A DNA stretch of 5,356 nucleotides from NCBI GenBank assembly GCA_900554265.1, contig USGZ01000143.1, forward strand, positions 1-5,356, given 5' to 3'. Source of the stretch: an uncultured Porphyromonadaceae bacterium. Lineage in GTDB: Bacteria > Bacteroidota > Bacteroidia > Bacteroidales > Muribaculaceae. Position numbers and translations under genes: made by a program. Of the stretch, positions 1 through 5,356 are shown in pieces. Within the stretch, counting starts at the first letter, position 1, and every line of letters starts with the position of its first letter. Below the pieces are notes generated by a model. It worked only from the letters and a program-made list of their open reading frames with translations. It did no database searches and was not told the origin of the DNA.

Positions 1-148
1 CGTAATTTCGGCACAGGCGCCGGTAATTTTCAAGCCACGAATTTGTACGCTCAACGACCCAACGACCCGAACAAGGCTTGAATTCACAAGTGCCGAAATT
101 GGATTTGACGTACTCAACGGCCAGTGGCCCATTTTTGCGACCTGGCAT
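1..148 (-). pseudogene. IS5-type DDE transposase, C-terminal remnant (runs off window)
   Basis: Read on the minus strand, this is a 49-codon open frame that continues past the window edge. It contains the motif GRWVVERTNSWLENYRRL (residues about 28-45), the signature around the third catalytic acid of IS5-superfamily DDE transposases; the glutamate at about residue 33 (R-x3-E) would be the last member of the DDE triad. Upstream in the same frame are a TGA (164-166) and a TAA (173-175). The complete lipoprotein gene ends at 194, so there is no room for the catalytic N-terminal part, and full-length IS5 transposases are much longer. I therefore read it as a 5'-truncated remnant rather than a working gene. 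The ATG at 148 is simply the first in frame and may not be used. No terminal inverted repeat or target-site duplication is visible here. The family assignment is fairly firm; the subgroup is not determinable. Confidence 0.75.
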
Positions 149-193
149 GCGCCGAACGCACGCTCAATCGGGTTATTCCTTATTTACCCGTAA

Positions 194-1678
194 TCAGTAC
201 GGTGTGTTCTGAGGGTCGAAGTTTGTCCAGCCGGCGAGCCAGTTGTCCGTGGCGTCGCGGAAGGCTCCGATATAGCCGCCCTTTCCGTCGGAAATCTCAT
301 GGGTAGGGCAGTAGTCCTGCCCCGCTCCGGTCGGGTCGGCGAGTCCCAGCTCGTGTTCTTCAATGACCATGTTGCCGGGTCCTGCCAGGAAGAACGAATG
401 GGAGAAGGATACCGTGGTGCGGTCCTCGGTTCCGGTGGCATAGTCGTAGAAGTAGTCCTCGTATTCCTTGTTCTTGTCTGTTCCGAGGGCGTCCATGCCT
501 GAGAAGATGCAGTTCTCGAGTTTGAATTCGCCTGCCTTGGCGTAGGCAACTGTCTGACCTTTCTCGCCATCGACAATCAGGCCGACGGGAAAGCCTACGG
601 CAAGCAGATTGGAGATATTGAGTTTGCTGCTGCGACGAATCTGGACTGCGGCCTGGAACTTGCCCAGCTTGGAGCCATTGTCCGGGAACATATTTCCGGC
701 GGTAATGTAATCGGAAGTGTTGGAGAAGCCGGTGTTCTTCGCAGTCATGGGGCCGATAAGGGTGATGTTGCGGAAGCGTGCGGAGGTGAAAGGTGTGGTT
801 TCGGCACCGCTGGCGTTGTTGTCGCTTTCGAAGCCGTTGGACTGCGATGTGTCCGCAATCCGCGGGTCGCGGATTGCCAGGCAGCGGCTTACCTCGCCGT
901 CGAAGCCGTTGTCGGTGTCGAAATCATCGTCCCAGCCTTTGTAGGCTACCAGACAGGAGCAGCTGACAGAGCCGCCGAACCACTCGAAGGAGTCGTCGTT
1001 GGAGTAAGATACCTGGATATGGTCTACCTGGGTGCCGCTGCCTACCGACCCGAAGGTCACGCCGTTGATTTCCTTGTCGGTGTCGAAGGGATAGCCGGCG
1101 AACTCCACGCGAATATAGCTGTAGATGCCGGAGTTGTCGGCGCGGACGTTACCTCCGTGGATGGTCGTCGGGCCGCCCTCGATCTGCTGGGTTCCCTGGT
1201 TATTGAGACTTTTGCCGCAGACTATCAGGCCGCCCCAGTCGCCTGGCCGACGATGACCGGGAGCCTGGGCGGAGGTCATCACTATAGGCTCCGTTGCGCT
1301 GCCCTTCATCTCGCAGTAGCCGCCGGGCTCGACGATTAGGGCCGCCATGGTCTCTTTCTCGCCCTTGATTACGGTGCCGGCCTGTATTGTGAGTCTCGCG
1401 CCTTCGTCCACGTACACCCAGCCCTTTAGCAGGTAGGTGCCTTTTTCGAGGGTAACCTCGCCCGTAAGATGGAAGTTCTGAGTGCCGTTGCCCAGCTCGT
1501 TGCCGTTGAACAAGAGGCCGTCGCAGTAAGCTACATTTCCCCTGTAGGTCACTTCGGGGTTGGTAGTCTGAGGTGCGGGCGAGTCGCCGTCGGAGGAGCA
1601 GCCTGCGGCCAGGAGAGTCAGCGCGCAAGCCATGGCCGTCATGAAGCTGCGGCCTGATTGTTTTGTTGTTTTTTCCAT
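194..1678 (-). CDS. Surface-type lipoprotein, predicted beta-helix with GDWGG motif, partner of TonB receptor
   Basis: A 494-residue secreted lipoprotein. Residues 1-27 form a lipoprotein signal: a charged n-region (MEKTTKQSGR), a hydrophobic core and a lipobox ending AAGC, with Cys27 as the lipidated residue. The acidic run after it (SSDGD) fits surface export in Bacteroidota. Residues about 70-160 carry the pattern of a widespread family found beside TonB receptors: LKGWVYVDEGARLTIQAGTV (84-103), then PIVMTS (131-136) and GDWGGLIVCGK (146-156). Further landmarks are WDDDFDTDNGFDG (249-261), NGFESDNN (281-288) and the end motif GAFRD...DNWLAGWTNFDP (471-489). The repeating short beta-strands suggest a right-handed beta-helix; this is inference. 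The mature part has eight further cysteines. The ATG at 1678 is preferred because it gives a normal signal peptide and an A-rich initiation region; an in-frame ATG at 1708 would add ten residues ahead of it. It follows the receptor gene by 44 bases, so the two are probably co-transcribed. Ligand unknown; no enzymatic motif recognised. Confidence 0.88.
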   Translation of the reverse strand: MEKTTKQSGRSFMTAMACALTLLAAGCSSDGDSPAPQTTNPEVTYRGNVAYCDGLLFNGNELGNGTQNFHLTGEVTLEKGTYLLKGWVYVDEGARLTIQAGTVIKGEKETMAALIVEPGGYCEMKGSATEPIVMTSAQAPGHRRPGDWGGLIVCGKSLNNQGTQQIEGGPTTIHGGNVRADNSGIYSYIRVEFAGYPFDTDKEINGVTFGSVGSGTQVDHIQVSYSNDDSFEWFGGSVSCSCLVAYKGWDDDFDTDNGFDGEVSRCLAIRDPRIADTSQSNGFESDNNASGAETTPFTSARFRNITLIGPMTAKNTGFSNTSDYITAGNMFPDNGSKLGKFQAAVQIRRSSKLNISNLLAVGFPVGLIVDGEKGQTVAYAKAGEFKLENCIFSGMDALGTDKNKEYEDYFYDYATGTEDRTTVSFSHSFFLAGPGNMVIEEHELGLADPTGAGQDYCPTHEISDGKGGYIGAFRDATDNWLAGWTNFDPQNTPY

Positions 1679-1695
1679 TTGAATGGAGATTGGTT

Positions 1696-1707
1696 TGACA
1701 TATGTCA
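1696..1707. repeat. Perfect 12-bp palindrome in receptor-lipoprotein gap
   Basis: TGACATATGTCA is a perfect self-complementary 12-mer lying in the 44-base space between the receptor stop (1723-1725) and the preferred lipoprotein start (1678). It could be a protein-binding site. It has no loop, so a stable RNA hairpin is less likely. About one such 12-bp palindrome is expected by chance in a window this size, so only its position makes it notable. If the alternative start at 1708 were used, it would lie inside the coding region. Confidence 0.4.
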
Positions 1708-1722
1708 TTGTAAAAATGACCG

Positions 1723-4458
1723 TTAGAATGAATATGCTATCGAAAGATTGAAGTTCCGTCCGGGGCGGTAGCTGCGGGCGGTCTGTTCGATGTGGCGGCT
1801 TTCGTCGCCTATGCTTAGGTCCTCTGTCTGCTTGAACAGATAGCGTTCGGCAAGGACATCGCGTACGGCGGCTTTCAGCTCCCAGTGGCCGAATTTCCTG
1901 GCGACTGACAGGTCGAGCGCATTACGCGGCATTTCGTAAGAGTTGGGAATGTTTCTTGACGAACCGTCGGCACCGGTACCGTATTTGTTGCCCACTCCGA
2001 CAATGCGCTTTCCGATGCGGTTGAAGAGGATTGCGGCAGACCAGCCCGAGCGGTTGTAGAACAGGCCGGCATTTATCAGGTAAGGCGACTGACCCTGCAT
2101 GGGGCGGTCGATGTTGTTGCCGCCGTCGAATTTCACCTTGCTCTTGATGAACGTGCCGTTGAAGGAGAGGCTGAAATCTTCAAGCCCTATAAATCCCAGG
2201 TTTTTGCGTATGTCGATTTCAATACCATAGTTGTCGGCGCCGCGGGCGTTGACGTAGGAGTAGATCAGGTCCGTGCCTCCGGCGACGGTGTAGGTCCACT
2301 CGATGGGATTGCGGAACTTTTTGTAGAACAGCGCCACCGACACCGTCTCGCCTTTCGAGGGGTACCATTCGTAGCGCAGGTCGAAATTGTCGATGTAGGC
2401 CGCCTTGAGGTCGTAGTTGCCCATGACGCTGCTGCCGAGGTCGAAGTCGTAGTAGACTGTAGGTGCCAGTTCGCGGAACTCGGGCCGGTTGGTGGTCCGT
2501 CCGTAGGCGGCGCGGAGCTGATGCGCCTCGCTCAGGCGGTAACTTGCGTTGACCGAGGGGAACAGGTCCTTGTAGTAATAATGCGTGTCCTGCAGGCTGG
2601 ATTCCGACTGGCGGGTATTCATTCTCAGGAGCTGGTCCACGTATTCGTACCTTACGCCGCCGTATAATGTCAGAGCTTTCCAGGGAATGTTTATTCCCGC
2701 GTAGCCCGATAGCTGGATGCTGCCGGCGCTGTAGCTGTTGAGGAAGTTGATGTTCTCGTAGATGTAGAGTTTGTCCGGCCCGAAGTTTTCGGGTACGAGA
2801 ACCTCGCCGGGCACGTCCTCGGAAAACTCGAAGCCGGAGGGCAGGGTATTGTCTGGCTGCCAGCCGTACTGGAACTCGCGTACGTCGTAGCTGCGGCTGC
2901 GGTACTCGGCGTAGAGTCCGGTCTTGACCGTCGGGTTGAACGCGCCGAGGAACAGGTCCTGGTTGTAGTTAGTATTAAGGGAGGCGGTGTGCTCTCGCAG
3001 GCGGGTGAACTCGCGGCTTATGCGGTAGATGCCCATGCGGCTGTCGGTGCGGTCGGTGAGCTGGATGAGCCTGCGGTCCGGCATGTCGCGGTCCGAGTAG
3101 GCATATCCGGCGCTCCAGTCCCAGAGGGCCGAATTGAGTTCACCGCGTCCGGTGAACTGAGTGTTCAGTGTGTTGCGGGTTGAGTGGTAATACTCCGATT
3201 CCTCGATATTGTCCGGCTGGGCGTTGAAGCCGGCGCGGTCGGAGTAGCGGTTCCTGACGATGCGGTTGTAGATTGTATTCCACTCATAGCGGTGGACTCC
3301 GTTTGCGGGGAGGAAGGAGAGGTTAAGCATCGCCCCGGCCTTGGTGTCGCGGGTGTACTGGTTGTCGGTGGCCTTCCGGAGGAAGACGGGCTTGTCGTCG
3401 GCGATGTCGTAGGGGCCGTAGAGCGAGTTTTCCATGTCGGTCATCGTCCGGTAGGTGTCGGATATATTTACGCTGCCGAGGAGTCCGAGTGTGCCGACAC
3501 CTTCGCGGAGCCAGCGGCCGTTGTAGCTCGCGCTCAGTTTCAGGTCGCCGATTGGTTTGCGGGTGTAGACCCTCCAGTCGTTGCCGAAGCCGTTGCCCGT
3601 CACGTCGATGCGCCGGGAGTAGCCCGGATAGGTGGACAGCGCCGATGCGAAACCGCCGTGGTAGTACCTGCCTCCGCCTTTATAATACTTGAAGTCGCGG
3701 AAGTGGGTCATGCCATTGACCGACGTGCCTGCGGAAATATTCAGGCCGGAGCCGCCCTGATACCGGGTCTTTAGCATCACGAAGCCGCCGGTGAAATCGG
3801 CGGGATATTCGGGGGCGGGGCTCTTGACGATTACGATGTTGTCCAGCTGAGAGCTCGGAATTATGTCGAACGAGAACGCACGCGAGTCCGCTTCCGAGCT
3901 CGGCACCGCGCCGCCGTTGAGCCACACATTGTTGTAGCGCTGCGAGAGGCCGCGCACCATCACGAACTTATCGTCGATTATCGAAATTCCGGGAATGCGC
4001 CGGATTACTTCCGAGGCGTCCTTGTCCTGCGTCCGGGCTATCTGTTGCGCCGATACGCCGGTCTGGACAACGAGGCTGCGCCGCTCGTCCTCAATTATGG
4101 CGATTTCAGTATCTTTCCGGGCTATGGTAGTGACGACCAACTCCGACAGCGACGTCGTATCGGCCGAAAGCGCGATGTCCAGAGCGGTCTCTTCGCCCGG
4201 GCGCACGTCGGCGACGAGAGTCGTGTCTGCGTACCCGATGTAGCTTGCGGCGATTTCGCGGCGGCCGTCCGGAATGGTCAGGGAGTAGTGGCCGTCGATA
4301 TCGGTGGCCGTGGCGCCTGTGCCGTCCGCGGCCTTTACCGTCGCGCCGATAAGCGGCTCCCCGCTGGTCAGGTCGTAGACGATGCCTCTTACAGTGCCCG
4401 CGTTCGCTTCGACAGCCAGCGTCAGAGTCAGAAATGCGAGAATAGACTTGTGGTTCAT
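1723..4458 (-). CDS. TonB-dependent outer-membrane receptor with N-terminal carboxypeptidase-regulatory-like domain
   Basis: A 911-residue outer-membrane transporter, full length for the family. Residues 1-20 are a Sec signal peptide with an A-N-A cleavage site. Residues about 22-100 form a carboxypeptidase-regulatory-like (CarboxypepD_reg) beta-sandwich, with TSGEPLIGATV (31-41) and DIDGHYSL (53-60) as hallmarks. A TonB-box-like stretch SELVVTT lies at about 105-111. The plug follows (about 125-232): VIRRIPGISI (151-160), VRGLSQRYNNVWLNG (168-182), FDIIPSSQLDNIVIVKS (197-213) and PADFTGGFVMLKTR (219-232). The rest is an aromatic-rich 22-strand-type barrel ending in a terminal phenylalanine (NLSIAYSF), the usual assembly signal. 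The plug wording resembles the PSS-x-LDN-x-x-V/I-K class of receptors found in Proteobacteria and Bacteroidota rather than the SusC class, and no SusD-like gene follows; a GDWGG lipoprotein does. The protein contains no cysteine. It would import a bulky or scarce ligand using TonB-ExbBD energy; the ligand cannot be deduced. The first gene of a two-gene operon, with its own promoter region upstream. Confidence 0.95.
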   Translation of the reverse strand: MNHKSILAFLTLTLAVEANAGTVRGIVYDLTSGEPLIGATVKAADGTGATATDIDGHYSLTIPDGRREIAASYIGYADTTLVADVRPGEETALDIALSADTTSLSELVVTTIARKDTEIAIIEDERRSLVVQTGVSAQQIARTQDKDASEVIRRIPGISIIDDKFVMVRGLSQRYNNVWLNGGAVPSSEADSRAFSFDIIPSSQLDNIVIVKSPAPEYPADFTGGFVMLKTRYQGGSGLNISAGTSVNGMTHFRDFKYYKGGGRYYHGGFASALSTYPGYSRRIDVTGNGFGNDWRVYTRKPIGDLKLSASYNGRWLREGVGTLGLLGSVNISDTYRTMTDMENSLYGPYDIADDKPVFLRKATDNQYTRDTKAGAMLNLSFLPANGVHRYEWNTIYNRIVRNRYSDRAGFNAQPDNIEESEYYHSTRNTLNTQFTGRGELNSALWDWSAGYAYSDRDMPDRRLIQLTDRTDSRMGIYRISREFTRLREHTASLNTNYNQDLFLGAFNPTVKTGLYAEYRSRSYDVREFQYGWQPDNTLPSGFEFSEDVPGEVLVPENFGPDKLYIYENINFLNSYSAGSIQLSGYAGINIPWKALTLYGGVRYEYVDQLLRMNTRQSESSLQDTHYYYKDLFPSVNASYRLSEAHQLRAAYGRTTNRPEFRELAPTVYYDFDLGSSVMGNYDLKAAYIDNFDLRYEWYPSKGETVSVALFYKKFRNPIEWTYTVAGGTDLIYSYVNARGADNYGIEIDIRKNLGFIGLEDFSLSFNGTFIKSKVKFDGGNNIDRPMQGQSPYLINAGLFYNRSGWSAAILFNRIGKRIVGVGNKYGTGADGSSRNIPNSYEMPRNALDLSVARKFGHWELKAAVRDVLAERYLFKQTEDLSIGDESRHIEQTARSYRPGRNFNLSIAYSF

Positions 4459-4486
4459 TAGCGAAATATATTACCTTTTTCGCCGG

Positions 4487-4494
4487 CAAAGTAA
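4487..4494 (-). promoter_or_regulatory. Bacteroidota-type promoter -7 element of the receptor operon
   Basis: On the minus strand this reads TTACTTTG, matching seven of eight positions of the Bacteroidota primary-sigma -7 consensus TAnnTTTG. Transcription would start near 4480, giving a leader of roughly 20 bases before the receptor ATG at 4458. A good -33 TTTG is not seen at the expected distance, which suggests a weak or activator-dependent promoter. No strong Shine-Dalgarno sequence is present in the leader, as is normal for this phylum. Confidence 0.45.
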
Positions 4495-4502
4495 GATACT
4501 TT
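4488..4502. promoter_or_regulatory. Operator-like 6-3-6 dyad over the -7 element
   Basis: AAAGTA (4488-4493), a 3-base spacer AGA, then TACTTT (4497-4502) form a perfect dyad that overlaps the predicted -7 element. Its 15-base size suits a helix-turn-helix dimer, and its position would let a bound repressor block polymerase. I cannot name the regulator, and the motif is not a recognisable Fur box. Confidence 0.35.
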
Positions 4503-4581
4503 TTATTGCAGTAATATATCCGAAATGTTAGCCTTTTGTTAATCCCCGCGCTCCCTCAGCCCCTCCCGTTCACCTATGCCG

Positions 4582-4634
4582 CTCCTGTTCTCCCGTCCTC
4601 CTGTCTACGGATTTTTTGGACAGGAGAACAGGAG
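4582..4634. repeat. Overlapping inverted repeats with two alternative hairpins; possible transcript end
   Basis: CTCCTGTTCTCC (4582-4593) is the exact reverse complement of 4623-4634, a 12-bp stem. CTCCTGTC (4598-4605) is the exact reverse complement of GACAGGAG (4619-4626), an 8-bp stem with a 13-base loop. The right-hand arms share 4623-4626, so the two full stems exclude each other, although 8 bp of each could stack with a bulge between. The element starts 33 bases beyond the stop of the oxidase-like gene and could end or protect its transcript. No T-tract follows on the minus strand, so it is not a classic intrinsic terminator. It could also be a copy of a dispersed genomic repeat. Confidence 0.5.
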
Positions 4635-4666
4635 AAACAGTAGGTGTCGTGGTTGGTGGTGGCGGG

Positions 4667-5149
4667 CTATGGCTTGCTTTTGCCGACCGGGGGTTCGGTA
4701 AGGGTTATGCGGACGACGGTGGTGCGGCCGAGACTGCGTGCGATGGCTTCGTCGAAACGGTCCATATATTTCGGCAGGAAGCGCTTGCACAGCAGGCGGA
4801 GCGCCTCGGTCTTTTCAGCGTCGTCATCCACGATTTCGGCGCGGCCCAGGGCGACGGCCGAATTGTAGTATTCGGTGAAATTGTTCTTCTCCTCTTCGAA
4901 TTTTGGCATGCACCGGCTTACCGCCGACAGGCTTACCGTCGGGTTGGCCCGCAGGCAGTCCAGTTTCTCGCCCTCGCCGGCGCAGTGGAAGTAGAAGGTG
5001 TCGTCGTCCTTGCGGACCAGGGAGAGCGGCAGGCCGTAGGGTGTGCCGTCGGGCCTTGTCATGCTGACGGTTACAAACGGCGCCTTGTCGAACACTTCGA
5101 GTGCCCGGGTCGCGTCCCTGCGGCGCTTGTATTTGCGCATAGGTCGCAT
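4667..5149 (-). CDS. Pyridoxamine 5'-phosphate oxidase-like FMN-binding split-barrel protein (NimA-type)
   Basis: A 160-residue cytosolic protein of the usual length for the NimA / Pyridox_ox_2 group. These are small split-barrel flavoproteins, usually dimeric and FMN-binding; some members reduce nitroimidazoles, but most have no proven substrate. Recognisable features in order are a basic start (RKYKRRRD), the helix ALEVFDKAPFVTVSM (16-30), DGTPYGLPLSLV (34-45), the family core FYFHCAGEGEKLDCLRANPTVSL (52-74), where the H-x-A-x-E-G-x-K-L segment corresponds to the flavin-phosphate region, LGRAEIVDD (101-109) with the following EK, and a C-terminal RITLTEPPVGKSKP typical of the family. Start 5149 gives MRPMRK; the second ATG at 5140 gives MRKYKRRRD and is almost as likely because many relatives begin that way. 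Only seven bases separate it from the upstream membrane protein gene, so the two are probably co-transcribed. A role in nitroimidazole resistance should not be assumed. Confidence 0.88.
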   Translation of the reverse strand: MRPMRKYKRRRDATRALEVFDKAPFVTVSMTRPDGTPYGLPLSLVRKDDDTFYFHCAGEGEKLDCLRANPTVSLSAVSRCMPKFEEEKNNFTEYYNSAVALGRAEIVDDDAEKTEALRLLCKRFLPKYMDRFDEAIARSLGRTTVVRITLTEPPVGKSKP

Positions 5150-5156
5150 CTTGCCG

Positions 5157-5356
5157 TCAGATTTTGAGGTTTATGTGGAGTTTGCCCAGGAGTCCGGCAA
5201 TCCATATCATCAGGAGCGAAAACAGCAGGCATACGGCTATGCCCCAGCCGCCGTAGGTCAGCCATTGGGGAACGTGCCAGTCCATCTCGCCGGCCACGCC
5301 GTAGGCAACGTAGGGCATCAGGTAGGCCGTCAGCGTCGCCGTGCCTGCGGGCTTGA
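5157..5356 (-). CDS. DUF5009 / HGSNAT-like membrane acyltransferase, C-terminal fragment (5' end outside window)
   Basis: The last 65 codons of a minus-strand gene whose start lies beyond 5356. The fragment opens with KPAGTATLTAYLMPYVAYGV, a stretch I recognise from the C-terminus of COG4299 / DUF5009 proteins, relatives of heparan-alpha-glucosaminide N-acetyltransferase. A hydrophobic segment at about fragment residues 35-57 looks like the final transmembrane helix, followed by a basic tail ending LGKLHINLKI. Known relatives are inner-membrane proteins with about ten or more helices thought to acetylate sugars across the membrane. In gut Bacteroidales they often accompany glycan use. The catalytic histidine region would be upstream and cannot be checked. 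It ends seven bases before the oxidase-like gene. The family call rests on a short but characteristic tail. Confidence 0.75.
   Translation of the reverse strand, partial: KPAGTATLTAYLMPYVAYGVAGEMDWHVPQWLTYGGWGIAVCLLFSLLMIWIAGLLGKLHINLKI

Larger units (their letters stand above)
4466..4519. repeat. 9-bp inverted repeat bracketing the receptor promoter
   Basis: ATATATTAC (4466-4474) and its exact reverse complement GTAATATAT (4511-4519) flank a 36-base spacer holding the predicted -7 element. The arms could bind a dimeric regulator on either side of the promoter. AT-rich sequence makes chance matches easier, so the functional reading is inference. Confidence 0.4.

Noticed and set aside
145..163. 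Hairpin (7 bp with one wobble pair, loop of five) as a terminator for the lipoprotein operon
   Set aside because: No T-tract follows on the minus strand, and it overlaps the start of the transposase remnant, so it is weak evidence for a transcript end.
169..190. CGGGT / ACCCG inverted repeat just after the lipoprotein stop
   Set aside because: Only 5 bp of stem with a 12-base loop and no T-tract; too weak to call.
1679..1708. Ten-residue N-terminal extension of the lipoprotein from an ATG at 1708
   Set aside because: The added residues MTYVKPISIQ would sit before an otherwise normal lipoprotein signal and lengthen the n-region without reason. The ATG at 1678 has an A-rich initiation context and places the palindrome in non-coding sequence. 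The upstream start is not excluded.
3184..3774. Long plus-strand open frame (196 codons) opposite the receptor gene
   Set aside because: It is antisense to a clear receptor frame with plug and barrel motifs; the translation is low-complexity (rich in V, A, G) with no family signature. GC-rich codon use on the minus strand creates such open frames.
1723..4458. SusC-type assignment for the receptor
   Set aside because: The plug carries the VRGLSQRYN...SSQLDNI...PADFTGG pattern of non-SusC receptors, and the following gene is not SusD-like.
4667..5149. Calling the flavoprotein a nim nitroimidazole-resistance gene
   Set aside because: Family resemblance is clear, but most chromosomal members are not resistance determinants and the sequence alone does not show that activity.
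4616..5167. Plus-strand open frame (183 codons) covering the oxidase-like gene
   Set aside because: It lies opposite the recognised split-barrel gene and its translation shows no known motif.

Overview
The window looks like chromosomal DNA from a GC-rich gut-type member of the Bacteroidota, order Bacteroidales. An Alistipes- or Muribaculaceae-like genome is my guess. The evidence is a TonB-dependent receptor with an N-terminal carboxypeptidase-regulatory-like domain, a partner surface-type lipoprotein, a DUF5009/HGSNAT-like membrane acyltransferase tail, a TAnnTTTG-like promoter element and the absence of clear Shine-Dalgarno sites. The genus is inferred from base composition and gene style only. 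All supported genes lie on the minus strand, so the window reads biologically from right to left.

Right end (5356 to 4667): the last 65 residues of a multi-pass membrane protein of the COG4299 / heparan-alpha-glucosaminide N-acetyltransferase-like type. Seven bases later comes a 160-residue FMN-binding split-barrel protein of the NimA / pyridoxamine-5'-phosphate-oxidase-like family. The two probably share a transcript.

Intergenic region (4666 to 4459): a pyrimidine-rich stretch with two competing hairpins (4582-4634), which may end the upstream transcript, then an AT-rich promoter region. A Bacteroidota-type -7 element (4487-4494) is covered by two nested dyads, a possible operator for the next operon.

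Centre and left (4458 to 194): a two-gene unit made of a 911-residue TonB-dependent receptor and a 494-residue lipoprotein of the predicted beta-helix GDWGG type. Together they look like an outer-membrane uptake or binding system built on a non-SusCD plan. The receptor would be the TonB-driven channel and the lipoprotein its surface partner. The substrate cannot be read from the sequence. A perfect 12-bp palindrome lies in the short gap between the two genes.

Left edge (148 to 1): the C-terminal piece of an IS5-type DDE transposase, cut off at its 5' side just downstream of the lipoprotein and running off the window. It marks an old insertion or rearrangement boundary. I found no RNA gene, CRISPR array or complete mobile element. 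The best candidate for something little described is the receptor/lipoprotein pair with its promoter dyads.
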